From assembly GCF_001039355.2 (NCBI RefSeq), contig NW_019775454.1:1-62000 (forward strand): 62,000 nucleotides of DNA. The letters are read 5' to 3'. Position 1 is the first letter of the stretch; each line of letters starts with the position of its first letter. The notes under the pieces are model-generated. The model was not told the origin of the DNA. It saw nothing but the letters and a program-made list of their open reading frames with translations, and made no database searches. Made by a program: the position numbers and the translations under genes. The DNA is from Lingula anatina (lineage: Eukaryota; Brachiopoda; Lingulata; Lingulida; Lingulidae). Positions 43,241 through 55,626 of this stretch are shown here, in pieces.

Positions 43241-46200
43241 CTAGCCATTGTCAACAATATTGCGGACGCTGCTGTTTGCAGTCAGGGGACCCATCTCCAG
43301 CTGTTCTTCCGCCAACACCTCCTGTCATGACGAAAAAACGCTGCATATAATTAGTCAGTCAACTACAGTTTCCTCAATATCACAACCATGGGATGTTTTA
43401 GTGGGTGAATATAGAAAACGAATTCCATCTTTTCCCATCACATACATTTAAGGTATAAAGTCTTTGACATTTGGTTATTTTAACTTATATACATACACAA
43501 ATTGCTTGAAGTCTGTGAAGGTTCACTCTAAGGAACCAGCGAGTATTTACTCTATTAGAAGTGGTCAGTGTAATGTAATGAATCCAGGCGTTACCTGAGC
43601 AATGTCTAAAATGGGAGAGGTGACCACATCGGTTGGGAAATTATTCACGTAATAGTCACAGAGCCAACTGCATTTGAGTAAATAAATAAATATAAAATTA
43701 TAATAGATAAATAGAAAATTATAATAGATAAATAGACATATGAATAGAAGAAAGATATATTAATTCCAAAAAAGATATAATAAAAAATGAAAATGTTAAA
43801 GATATGGCTAAAAATGTTGAATAAAATATTTAGCTATAAGGAGCCTTGCAGGAAGAAAAAAAAACATTGACGAAATTCGTACCGATGACTTAAAAAGCCA
43901 GTCATGCTGTCAATTCTTTGGTCCACGTTGCTGAAATAGAGAGAAATAGTTCAATCTGTGTTGACAGTTCAATATGAGACCAACTGGGGACAATGGAAAC
44001 TGAAGACGATTTCTTCGAAGTTAACACGGCTTATTTAAAAAGTGCATTATGTACTTTTGTATCTTTAGACAGGCCTATGCTTAGAAGTCTAGTGACAGAT
44101 ATTGAAGACAATTCATTAAATTATTTTAATACCGCACATATTCATGTAGTTGTTCATACTGTAGTGTTGCCTACCAGACTAATCTGTCAATCAGATCCCT
44201 GAAGACGTGCTCTGTATCTGTGTAGATGATGGTGCCTTGGAGGATTTTTCTTATGGCTTCTGCTCTAGTTGGCAGTTCAGTCCAAAGTGGGTGTCTAAAT
44301 AAATTGACTAAAATTACTCTTGTTTTCCAACACGTCCTACTATTACTATTGGAAACAAGGCAGCAAAGCTGTCAAATGTGCAGACAAAAAGAAGAAAATA
44401 ATAATTCACAAAACAGAATACTGTCAATTCTGATGCAATAATACATTATACTGAACTGCAAAGTCAACTTCAAATTTTAATTATTCACAACAGCTAATAC
44501 CAATGAAAGTAAAAGGATAAGGTTTCAGGGCCATGAGAGTTAAAGTACACACTTACAAAATGCCAGATCGAGAAAAATGAAAATTTCACAAAAAATTGCA
44601 TTAATCCAATAAAAATGATAATCCAAGAGAGCTGGTTTTCTTATTTGATCTGTATGTCAAGAAAAGTAAATGACATGATTTTTCTTTAATGGTCACTATG
44701 AAGGCAGTGCCCAAATTGGGGTTTCTTCAAATTTGATGCAATATTACATAATGCATAACAGCATAATGACCATCAATTCTTAATAACAAAATTACTGTAT
44801 CACAGATATTCAGAAAATGTGACTAGCAAAAGTCTTCAAGTCCATGGAAGTTCAGAGTCAAACCTTGAAAATGCCAAATTGTAAACAAGAGAACTATACT
44901 GAAATGGATTTATTTCCATTTTCAACACCTTTTTTACATAACACAAAATTATCGATTTCCTGTTATTTTTAAATGATCAACTAAGTAAATTGTTGACATA
45001 GGAAAAAATATCAATAGAACAATTTTAAATGTCCAATTTGCTCCATTCTGAGATTCTGAACATAGTGAATGATTGAATCTGACAAACTATAAAGGTATGA
45101 GTTTATTTCCATTTTTGACACTTTATTACACAATAACAGGTTTACCATCATTTTTATATGATAAACTAACAATATTGTTAAGATGCAGAAAATGTCAAAA
45201 GAACACCTTTACATATCTAATTAGTTAAAAAATGAGACTGTTAACATGCCTAAGAAAAAACACTAATTTACAAAAAAAGGCATAACTTCACCAAAACATA
45301 ACCGATCAAGCTTATTTTCGGACTTAATCTGTATTTCAGTAATACTGATATCTCCTGTGAATTTCAAGACAATTGGCCAATCGATTTTTCTTGAAATGTG
45401 TTATCAGTGTTGCATATATGCTGAAAAAAGTGAAAAAACAGCATAACTTTGATAAAAATGGCCCGATCATGCTGATTTTCGAACTTGACCTGCATATTAT
45501 GAATATTCTTCAGTTACCTAAGTTTCAAGCCAAAACGGTTTTTCACTTATCGTAACTACCATAAAAATGGCTCGATCATGCTGATTTTCGAACTTGACCT
45601 GCATATTATAAATATTCATCAGTTCTGTAAGTTTCAAGCTAGAAGGTAAAACGGTTTCCACTTATCGTGTTATCGGTGTTGCACATATGCTGAAAAAATG
45701 AAAAAATAGCATAACTTCCATAAAAATGGCCCGATCATGCTGATTTTCGAACTTGACCTGCGTATTATGAATATTCATCAGTTCTGTAAGTTTCAAGCCA
45801 AAAGGTAAAACAATTTTTCACTTATCGTGTTATCGGTGAAAGTGCACGGCGACGACGACGGCAACGACAGACGCAGGTGATGGCTATATGTACAGACACA
45901 GCTGTGTCTGTACATAAAAATTACTGAATGCCTATATATATACAGTCTAATTTTCCTGTTCATATTACTAGCAGCTCTAAAGAAGGGAGGGTGTTTTTTT
46001 GGCCTAATATTTTCCATCAAAGCTGTTGGTATGAATATCAGTCCAGTCATCATTCACATAACTGTATCTTTTTTCTTACCTTCCCTCCATCAATTCAAAA
46101 AGCAAGACACCCAAGGCGTAGTAATCGACCCTCCACGAGGCGGCGTCACCCCCCAGAACCTCAGGAGTCATGTTCTTATAGAGGGTGAAGTTCATCAACT

Positions 46201-47494
46201 CCACCCCATTGATACTTTCCCCAGCCTCATTTAGAGGGTGAACGGACCCTAGATCACACTGGAAGAAAGAACTCCGCATTTAAAAATTAAATAAAAAAGG
46301 GAATCTTCTGGTTACCAAAATGAAAGTATTCATTACATCCAAAGTCTTCTTTTATCAATCTAATATAAAACCATATTTTACCAGTCATTACATGTTATCA
46401 TTCGGATTTTTACACAGCGGTATCGCATGAACAGTAATTTTTAGGTACATAAAATGGAGCCTTAGCTAACAGCGAGACGGTATCCAATATCAGGCCCCAC
46501 CGAGGAACGTTATAGCGAAAAGAAAAAATTAATTCGAATTTATTTACTAAGATAATCAAACTGAACCACAACAAAGCGAATATCTTACCAGTTTAGGGAT
46601 CCCGTGGAGACTAATCAAGACGTTGTTCGTTTTTAGATCAAAATGGGCTACGTGCCGTTGGTGCAAGTGCCCAATAGCCATACAGACGCACGTGGCTATA
46701 TACTTCACCATCTGAAGAGGAACTTCGTCCCTAGCAAATAGATTTAAGCAACTGTCAGTATGATATTCTTGTCAACGTTTAAGGAAAAAATATTTTGTGA
46801 AATAACGTATTTCTTATAACATAGACATATCTGGATAGAACATGATAGAATCCGAAAAAAATGAAAGGATTATTTAAAGAAAAGAAAGTAATATAATTAC
46901 TTACAAAAATGTCTCCCAATACTCTTGCAGAATGTCCAAGTCCATCGGGCATAGTTCTGATAGTAGAACAGGCAAGCCAGGTCGAATTTCAAAGGAGTGG
47001 ACGAGTCTGGAACGGGAATTTCTCATATCAGACTGAGATAAACTACACAAATATATATCGGGTTGACGAAATATTTTGAATCTGTACAGAGTAATTTCTC
47101 ATTGTATGATGAATAATTGAGATTTTACAGTTACAGTTAATGACGTATTTATCCGTCCAGTATGTTTTAATACTCATTAAATTTAGCAAAATGATATTGT
47201 GAAAGATGTTGATAATTGAACACCATGTATGCATCAAACATTAAACGAGGTGAAGATATTATAACTTGGCGTATTTCGTAAACACCTTAAGATAAATTTG
47301 CTGTCTATCCTCTTCATAAAAGAAACTTCTTTGTAGATGAACCTTGCATAGGCCTCAGAAGTTGGCACCTTTAATGCTAGGTTGTCTTTAAACTAAATAT
47401 AAAATATATCGAACAGTTAGTGTAATGTCACATCTGTAAATAACAACAGTGAAGATAAAGTGGTAACATTACTACATGATTAATCACTTTATTT

Positions 47495-47535
<41 letters not shown>

Positions 47536-47719
47536 TTTATTTATTTTTTTTTGCTACTGCTTTAAAAATTTACAATCGTAATTACTATTGCTACTCCCGC
47601 TATTCCAGATCACTTATGTTTGTTCATCATGATAAGTTCAATACCTTGTACACTGCACCGAACCCGCCACCTCCCAAAATCGGAAGCATCGTGTCTTCCT
47701 TCCAAAAAAGAGCCCGAAC
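43241..47719 (-). CDS. Non-RD Ser/Thr protein kinase, copy B (9 exons)
   Basis: Exons in transcript order: 47645-47719, 47286-47392, 46905-47021, 46589-46730, 46080-46258, 44175-44294, 43883-43930, 43595-43667 and 43241-43321 (TAG). They sum to 942 bases with every phase consistent (313 residues from the first listed exon). Motifs are the glycine loop GGGGFGAVYK, beta-3 LALK, the alpha-C Glu in KEVSFMKR, hinge LLSELCPMDL, catalytic loop HVAHFDLKTNN, CDLGS in place of DFG, TPE in place of APE, and DYYALGVLLFELM. The C-lobe end is FLSHRWL. Lys, Glu, Asp and Asn are kept, so activity is plausible. The HRD Arg is Phe. A tentative upstream 25-base exon at 48047-48071 (EIFRLENE) joins in phase 0. 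The start codon is not located. The family is uncertain; the C-lobe end is somewhat AGC-like. Confidence 0.85.
45857..46006. other. Segment of about 150 bp present only in block B
   Basis: Block A passes from 'gacgacgac' straight to 'taatattttccatcaaagc'. Block B carries extra DNA here, including a perfect palindrome (listed next). It is either an insertion in B or a deletion in A. Confidence 0.65.
45887..45916. repeat. Perfect 30-base palindrome
   Basis: The arm tatgtacagacacag is followed directly by its exact complement ctgtgtctgtacata with no spacer. As RNA or single-stranded DNA it would form a 15-base-pair hairpin. Confidence 0.9.
47487..47552. repeat. (TTTA)n microsatellite in a kinase intron
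   Basis: About 60 bases of TTTA units ending in poly-T. Confidence 0.95.
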
Positions 47720-48071
47720 CTTAAACAATGAATAAAGGGAAATTGAATCCTCATTTTGACCTGAGCATATACTCGATATGAAGTTATCGAATGCTCGTTC
47801 CTATTTTTCAGGACTTGCGTTTTGAATTGAATCTTCTTGACGAGTGAAATTGTCAAAAGCAGTTTAATAGAAGCTTAAATAAAATGACCCGATTACTTCT
47901 GAAACAAAACTTTAAAGACGTCACACAGAATCTTATTTTGATTAATAAGAAACAAAGTACTGGGGGTGTTGTACATTGAAACATTGAAACCAGCAGCTGA
48001 CTTTTTGACTTTGTGATTTTTGTGTTGCTAAAAAACAAAATCTCACCTCGTTTTCGAGTCTGAATATTTCT

Positions 48072-48775
48072 CTGTGAAAAATATACATGTAACTGTATTT
48101 CATGCCTAAAAAGGCCATATGTGACGCAACTATCATGGCTTATATCGTCTATTTTACTCAGACGTAAATCGTCGTATGCACTTCGCTTGCTCGCAACATA
48201 TCTCCAATAACTTTGTGCTGCCTGGTAACGTCGGCACGTGCCAATGACGTCACAATGTTTTGCCTTTTAAGGACATAATTATCACGTGAAATATGCATGC
48301 GCCCTAAATGTGGAATGAGCGTTTTTTCATGCTTTCAGTTCTAGATCTAAGGTTGAAAGTGTATCGGTACTGTCAAAAATGATGATATATTCTATACCGA
48401 CTTGTAAACTTGCTAACAGGTGAGATAGAGCCTACGGCTTCAATTTGAAAACGCGTTGAAATTCCCGATTGGGTTTCTTGTTTGGCTGTGCTTTGGTAGG
48501 TTTTCATAAGTAGGCTTTCATAAGTCAACTAGTTAGTCAATTAAAGATTTTTCTGAAAAAAGGGCCATTTATACTGCTTCAGTGGTGGTTGGAAGGGTAT
48601 CTGCAACGGTCTTCCGTGACTATCTTACAAACTTCTGTAACAATAGATGTCATGAGACTATAAGTAAGGTCGCCTCGTGTGGTTTAGATCATAGGCCTAT
48701 CAACAGTTGACAGTCTTCCAAATTACCAATCATCAATTGACCGGCGTAGATCTTGGTCCCTACTAATTGCTGATG
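48072..48775. other. Upstream or intronic DNA of the kinase gene
   Basis: No confident exon apart from the tentative one at 48047-48071. Contains a CRE-like palindrome (see below). It may hold the promoter or first exon of the kinase gene. Confidence 0.35.
48245..48252. promoter_or_regulatory. CRE-like TGACGTCA next to CCAAT
   Basis: A full TGACGTCA palindrome with CCAAT overlapping its left side, within a locally GC-richer patch (48180-48260) upstream of the minus-strand kinase. An eight-base match alone is weak evidence. Confidence 0.25.
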
Positions 48776-49992
48776 CAATTAAAACACCAAGCAGTTAACC
48801 GGAGGGTACTATTTTATCCATTTAATATTAGATGAATATCAATAACTTAACTAACAGTTAAATATGAAGTTCTGGATTTTAAAAGATTTATTAATGATAT
48901 GAAAAAAATTCCAGTAACTGTGGCAATTTGAAAGATTTATATACATGTATCTACCCCTTGCCGTATGGGATTTTTATACAGGCAATTGACCTACTTTGGG
49001 CCAACGTAGTTATCGGCGCTATTTAACTATTTTATGACTTGGGCGTGGAAAGTGATTCATGTCTGTGATATGAAAGTTTTTTCCAATGATTTAATTAATA
49101 AACAACGCGTGTCGATCAAATCTTTCAAAGATTTTTTAGCAAATAGGGGCATTGCCTCCTTTTAAGGATAATGAGAAGAGTGTACACAACTCAAAATTAA
49201 GAAAAATTGCAATTAAAACACCAAGCAGTTAACCGGAGGGTACTATTTTATCCATTTATTATTAGATGAATATCAATAACTTAACTAACAGTTAAATATG
49301 AAGTTCTGGATTTTAAAAGATTTATTAATGATATGAAAAAAATTCCAGTAACTGTGGCAATTTGAAAGAGGTAGGCCTACTGTTAGAGGCTGACTGGTAG
49401 GTAAAGTAACCTAAAATAGTAAGTCCCCCCCCCCCCCTTCATCCACTCAACCCTGCCCCTGTTCATTTAACACTATCGTTTGCTGGTTCATATCCAGTGT
49501 TTCTGTACAGCGAAGCAGTTAACGCGGTCTGCAACATTTCGGGGAAGGACAGGTGAAATATAGATCCTGCCAAGATGTCTGCAAAGTTTAAAGGCGCAAA
49601 ACTGGAAAAGTTGAACAGTTTTTCACCTTTAGAAAAGTTTTCAATATGCTCTGCTTTTAAGTGGTTCCAAGGGTCCCAAATATTTTGCTGACATCTTGAT
49701 AATTTTCTCTTGCGTGCTTCCCCAAAAACGTCCTTACCCAAAAAATCGATATTCGTATGGAATTTTTATGCAGGCAATTGACCTACTTTGGGCCAACGTA
49801 GTTATCGGCGCTATTTAACTATTTTATGACTTGGGCGTGGAAATTGATTCATGTCTGTGATATGAAAGTTTTTTCCAATGATTTGATTAATAAACAACGC
49901 GTGTCGATCAAATCTTTCAAAGATTTTTAGCATATAGGGGCATTGCCTCCTTTTAAGGATAATGAGAAGAGTGTACACAAATCAAAATTAGG
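48776..49992. repeat. Local duplication: about 430 bp unit, second copy split by a 387-bp insert
   Basis: Copy 1 (48776-49203) and copy 2 (49208-49992) both run from 'caattaaaacaccaagcagt' to 'gaagagtgtacacaa' and are almost identical. In copy 2 the middle is opened at about 49369-49755 by a different sequence with a poly-C run (49425-49437). In copy 1 the same point holds 'tttatatacatgtatctacc'. Confidence 0.8.
49463..49741 (-). CDS. Unassigned 92-codon frame within the insert of copy 2
   Basis: Reads with balanced composition (for example AEHIENFSKGEKLFNFSSF and SFPEMLQTALTASLYRN). It is bounded by the 387-bp insert and absent from copy 1. No known domain. It could be an exon of the kinase gene or an unrelated fragment. 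Confidence 0.25.
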   Translation of the reverse strand: MGKDVFGEARKRKLSRCQQNIWDPWNHLKAEHIENFSKGEKLFNFSSFAPLNFADILAGSIFHLSFPEMLQTALTASLYRNTGYEPANDSVK

Positions 49993-50639
49993 AAAAATAC
50001 TGCATTTTTCTTTTATATGCAAATTAGATTGCCTTGAGTTATAAACTCGGCGGAAGTGATATTCATCTCTGTAACGAGGCCGGTGGATCACAATCTAAAT
50101 GACGCTGCAAACGAAGTTGTCAGCGGGAAGGCAATCAAACTTTAGTATTTTGGAATATTTAAAATAAAACACGAAAAAGTTTCCATAATCAATGGAAATA
50201 TGATAAAAGTTATCATAAGTAGTTTATATATTTAAAAATAAATATTTTTTCTTTTTGATTTAAGAGCACAAAACTGAAGATGATTTGAATTTATGCTAGG
50301 CCCTATTAAAATCAATTAAAAATAATTGCTAAGTGAACCAAAGAAGATGTCTGATTCAAGTTATTTTTTTAAATTTATTGTACATTCACAAATGTAGACA
50401 AATTAAATCCGGTGAAACATGCACTGGCCGATACCTCAGCCAAGTGATGTCCAATTTGAAGTACCTCATTTTTTGTCATAATTCTCCCTCAAAACAAACT
50501 CTCCCAAGTCAGGAATATTATTTTTAATAAAAGACTTATTGTATGAAATCATAGACTTCATTTTATTTGACAAATACTGCTTATGAACTAAGAAAGAGTG
50601 CATTGATATTTCGAAAAATACCAAGGATTTTTCTTTGAA
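49993..50639. other. Intergenic, no gene recognised
   Basis: A+T-rich with no supported frame. It leads into the C-rich start of block C. Confidence 0.5.
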
Positions 50640-51302
50640 ATTCTACCCTCCCCCACCATCCCCCCCTTTCTACTGCTACCATTCAAACAAACCGCTTTCA
50701 ACGCTCAGCGTGTAGTGTGCGCCAAAAGTTTTAACATATTAAAATTATATGTTTGCTAATATACTTATATAACATAGTGTAAACAACAATTTTTAAAATG
50801 TGGGAGAACCTAAATAATACAGATAAGAGATCTGAAAATCAAACTGCATGTTGCATCGGCCAGGAAGCGCACTCAGGCCGCCCACGAGCATTTTACCACT
50901 GCACCACCGATGCGCACATCGTTCAAAGAAATTAGGCCATCCGTCCGACCTTCCCCATCCCTTTCAAACAACGGTCCAGTTTGGCAACACAAAAAAATGT
51001 ATCACAATATTTAAAAAACTGAGTAACCAATATGTCTTTTTCTTTGAAATACCAATCTAAGTCTTTATTTTTGAATGACACAGCGATTTACATAATCACA
51101 GGTACAAATGTATAGTCTAGCTCTGCCACTCACAGATGAGCGTGATGAATGCAGTATATTATCATATGTAACATTAGCGACAGGTAATACAAACTTTAAG
51201 CCCCCTTTCCACTGGACGGAGCGGATCCAGATATATTTTCTAAGTCTTCCAAATTATCTTTGATGGCTCATCCTTCACTGCCCCATCCCCACCCTTGCAA
51301 GA

Positions 51303-51341
51303 GCTCACACACACGCGCGCGCGTGCGCGTGCACGCACGCG

Positions 51342-51388
<47 letters not shown>
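51303..51388. repeat. Compound (CA)/(CG) microsatellite, block C
   Basis: CA dinucleotides, then alternating CG/TG, then about 20 CA units. The D-block version (about 55539-55587) is shorter. A separate 19-base poly-C lies at 51512-51530. Confidence 0.9.
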
Positions 51389-51390
<2 letters not shown>

Positions 51391-52874
51391 GCTAGCCAAT
51401 TGAAATCCCCCTTCCCCCACGTCCACCCATCCACCCCGATCTCCAGGACAAGGCTGGAATTTAACGCGTACTAGATAGCGGGGCACTTAACCCCTTCAAA
51501 TTGGACATCAAACCCCCCCCCCCCCCCCCCATTCAACCATTCAAACAAGCCGTCCTTGACTTCGCCTGCAGTAGTGTGCAAGCTATTGAAAAGTAGGCCA
51601 AAAGTTTGCGAGGGAATACCATGTAAAGAGATTTAGGGTAGATTGGTTTTATCCTTTTGTATTTACTTATTTTGTCGATTTTGAGAAGAAAACATCAGTA
51701 GCTTTCATTGAATTCACTTAAAATAGATTCAAAGAACAGCATTTTTTCTTACATCAGCCGCTTCTGAAGATGTAAGCAAGTAAAATATCATTAATTACGC
51801 ACCGTCGCACTCCCCAAGCCAGGAAATAACAGGTTACTCGATCTGTAAGATTCTTGGTTGACTTTAATATTTTTCAATATCTCTCCCCAATTTCACGAGG
51901 TTATGTTATTGGTATTCTTAAATGACTTTTGATATCGATATTTATAGCGAGGTCAAACAGGGTCGCGAACATTGATGAAAGAGATCGCTATATATATATA
52001 TATATCCTCCGTCCTCACTCTGTTTCTAAATTATGCGTGGTCGGTCTTATCCATGTTGTTGCGAGCGGGTTATGTTCTTGCACTGTGCTGTTGTAAATTT
52101 CCTGGGTTTATATTAATTGCACGTTGTAATTGCCGTTATATACATGTATCTACCCCTTGCCGCTCGTACAAGTTATTTACGTTTCTAGATGTCAACATTA
52201 CAGATATCATTTTTGATGCCTAATAACCTCTGAAAGTGCATAGTAAGAAGAGTGCTAACATCGCCTGCAAGGTAACATTTGGAATGGTCACATTTTAAAA
52301 AAAGATATAATGATCGCCAGTCAGTAAATAGGCATGAAACAACATGTACGTATGGCACATACACATCACTATCCGCCACGCTCCTGATGATCTCATTAGC
52401 CTTACACCTGTCATTATTTTTATCTTATCATTTCTACTGGCTAAACATGTAGCCAGTAGGCATAGGAGGAAGTGAGAAGAATTTGAAGTCATTATTATGG
52501 AGCTTCCCGAAATGATGCAGAGGTTAAAAAAATACCGCACCTCAGACAAGATGACGGTCGCCCTCTGTAAATGTACAGTCGATCTGTAGTAAACTTTAGA
52601 CAGCGGACTCAGTTACCCAGCACACTTATCTGAATTGCTTGTGATAAGAAATGGCATTCCGTATTTTTAAAGTTTGGATAAAAGTTTCTGGATTTAGATC
52701 TGACTTTTATGTTCACTTTGAAAAATTATTCAGAGTCAAAGGCGGATTTTAAGTTAAAGGTACTTAATGCCTGATTTACTCGCAAAAAATTAATTTTCTC
52801 CTGCTCAATAATCATTGGTGGTCCTCGTGCACTTGGATTCGGTGTTTCATATTAATAAACAGACAGTAAGCCTC

Positions 52875-52976
<102 letters not shown>

Positions 52977-53217
52977 CAGTTAGTTAGTGGCTTTGTTTGG
53001 TAAAGAGACATGATCGGTTTAAGTTTACGATAATTTTTTTTTTCTTTTGTGAAATTTTTATTTTTTACACATTAGCATTTTCAGTGGCTCACTTGCTAGT
53101 GTTTCAATGTCCATGTTACCTGTAGAACATAAATTAAGAGGGAAAGACTAATTATGCTGTTTAAATCATTATGTAACAGTGCATCTTTTTGCGTATATCT
53201 GAATTTTTGACAGCTTT

Positions 53218-53510
53218 CAGGCCTACCCAAACACCAGATTCGGCACCATGATCCTGAATTCAGCGCTAGATCGGACCACACAGTACGCGCTTCGAAGTAT
53301 CAGACGCAACACCGCTCTTGCCCAGTACGCGATGTGAAAGCGATGATTCTCAGCGGGGTTGGAAAGTAGTGCATCTCATCTCATAATTTGTTCCGGGGTA
53401 TGATACTGTGAAATGCGTACTGACGGACACCTTGAAAACGGGTAGTGTGGTCCGATCTACCGGTGAATTCGGGATCATTCGGTACCGAGTCTGGTAGTTG
53501 GCTAGGCCTG
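53218..53510. mobile_element. MITE with about 70-bp inverted ends, block C
   Basis: The left end caggcctacccaaacaccag and the right end (inverse of ccagactcggtaccgaatga with caggcctagc outside it) pair over about 70 bases, including 'tagatcggaccacac'. 293 bp, no coding capacity. The same element lies in block D. Confidence 0.65.
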
Positions 53511-54192
53511 GCTTTGCTGCCTTGTTTCCTGTATGGTGTCTGTATATTTGCCAGCTTCGTTGTCTAGTTCATTTAATGACTTACCCCGGCAGCTCTAAAT
53601 GGTTAGCCAGTCATTTAAAATGTCATGTCTTTTCGTGCATTTCAGAGGGGACTTTTGATGTCAGGTACTTTTATTTCAGTTGTTGTTTAGTTTTTAAGAA
53701 AGATTAGAAGCTTTGCAACTTTTTCGGCTTATACATCAATTGATACCGTTGACGTTACCCAGTGCTCCGTATTATTTGAAAAGAGCGCTGAGACACATTT
53801 AATTAAATTGCTGTAATAGATCTTCTTAGTGTGACCACAATGGCATGTCAATATTAAAATGAATGAAAAACGGACGGGTCAAAACGCACCACGTTTGAAC
53901 TAAGGTAACCACACAGCAACCATGTGTTCAGAGGAGATGTACACGTATAACATACTTTTCAACTACATATGAACAAGTATCGTCGGGAGGATGATCAAAC
54001 GATATCTTGAATAGATAAGCCAGTGGCCTCGATTGACCCGTTATTTCTGGTGCACAAGTTAACACAATGGCCTAATCGTCCTGTGCAGCATCCTTAAACC
54101 TCTCATTTTAACGTGTTTTTACAAAGCTGATAAGCACAGAAAAGATTAGACTTCTTGGCGCGGGATTTTATTCATTTGGAAAAATCAATACC

Positions 54193-54425
54193 CAGTGGCG
54201 GATTTTCGATTTCTGAAAAAAAAAACATACCAATTGACCCCTCTTGAAATTAGAATTTTGACTAGCTGAATCATAGTTTTAAACTGTACCAAATGGCACC
54301 TTTCGCACTCTAAAATACCTAAAAGGGCCCAGAACTCCACGTCGATGGGGAGGGGGGCGAGAGTCGGCTTCGCATCCGCGGCCTGTCTTTCCAAAAACGG
54401 ACCCCCCCTTTCAAATACGCCCCTG
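54193..54425. mobile_element. hAT-type MITE-like element, block C
   Basis: Ends are CAGTGGCGGATTTTCG and the inverse CAGGGGCGTATTTG, a pairing typical of hAT-derived short elements. 233 bp. The flanking 8 bases do not match well, so the target duplication is unclear. The long minus-strand frame over it is not a gene. Confidence 0.5.
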
Positions 54426-54952
54426 ATATCCCCTCCCCCTACATATTTTGGGCAGTACCAGGTGAACATATAATAGGGTGTATGGTGTGCAATATGATAC
54501 AACGAACTAAGGGATAGTTCGTTTTAGACATGACAGAGTCATGACATATTAATTTTTAACATATAAATCGTCTTGATAAGGGTTATAATTGATTATGAAG
54601 CACTTCAACATTTAACATTCCAGCAATATTTAGGTCGAAGTTCCTGATGCTTTCTAGGTATGATTATAAATCTAACCCTTATAATATATAAATTACATGG
54701 AACAATATTGATAAGATAAAGATATTAATCATGTCTGTTTTCTTTTCTGTTGTCTTCACTGACTGATATTTTCCATGACTCAATAAATATAAATACCCTT
54801 GGAGTTCAAGAGTTTCAATAATTTTTCATCATTTCGTCATTTTGCAATATATTTCGCGTCTGGTAAACAGGATACGCAATGTATAAACCTGTTTTCCCTC
54901 CTTTTGTTGTTACTCGTATGACCTAATCGACCAGAACGAGCGTTAACGTAGT

Positions 54953-54953
54953 N
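54953..54953. other. Single-base assembly gap at the C/D joint
   Basis: One N followed within eight bases by poly-C runs at 54961-54993. Sequence continuity with the unique right flank resumes only at the end of block D. Confidence 0.95.
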
Positions 54954-55626
54954 AATTCTTCCCCCCCCCCCCATACCCCCCCCCCCCCCCCCCTTTCTAC
55001 TGCTACCATTCAAACAAACCGCTTTCAACTCTCAGCGTGTAGTGTAGTTTTAAAATCTGGGAGAACAAAAATAATACAGATAAGAGATCTGAAAATCAAA
55101 CCAGTCCAAAACATATTGCATCGGCCGGGAAGCGCACTCAGGCCGCCCGCGAGCATTTTACCACTGAACCACCGATACGCACATCGTTCAAAGAAATTCC
55201 CCATCCCTTTCAAACAACGGTGTTGTCAAACACTGGTCCAGTTTGGCAACACAACAAACATATCACAATATTTCAAAAAATGAGTAACCAATATGTGTTT
55301 TTCTCTGAAATACTAATTTAAGTCTTTATTTTTGTAGGACAGAGCGATTTACATAATCACAGGTACAAATGTATGTAAGTCTAGCTCTGCCACTCACAGA
55401 TTCATGAGCGTGATGAATGCAGTAACAGTTAAGCCCCCTTTCCACTGGACGGAGCGGATCCAGAGATATTTTCTAAGTCTTTCATATTATCTTTGATACC
55501 TCATCCTTCATTCCCCCATCCCCACCCTTGCAAGCGCTCACACACACACCCACACGCGCGCGCCCTCGCACACACACACACACACCCATACATATACTAA
55601 CCAATTGAAATCCCGCCCCCCCCCCC

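Larger units (their letters stand above)
42650..47413. repeat. Duplicated block B (about 4.8 kb, near-copy of block A)
   Basis: Starts with poly-C and 'aacctacgctaccagtaccc'. It stops matching A at 'atatatcgaaca' (47413), after which unique sequence 'gttagtgtaatg' leads on to the upstream kinase exon. It carries its own poly-T (42985-43017), and a local 'tttgtagcagatatttaat' doubling at 43040-43085. Confidence 0.85.

Noticed and set aside
52295-52549. 84-codon minus frame, repeated at 57135-57395
   Set aside because: Present in both C and D only because of the duplication; no family features and rich in M, S and L with no splice context.
54185-54502. 105-codon minus-strand frame in block C (and 59009-59221 in D)
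   Set aside because: It coincides with the hAT-type MITE and shows no domain.
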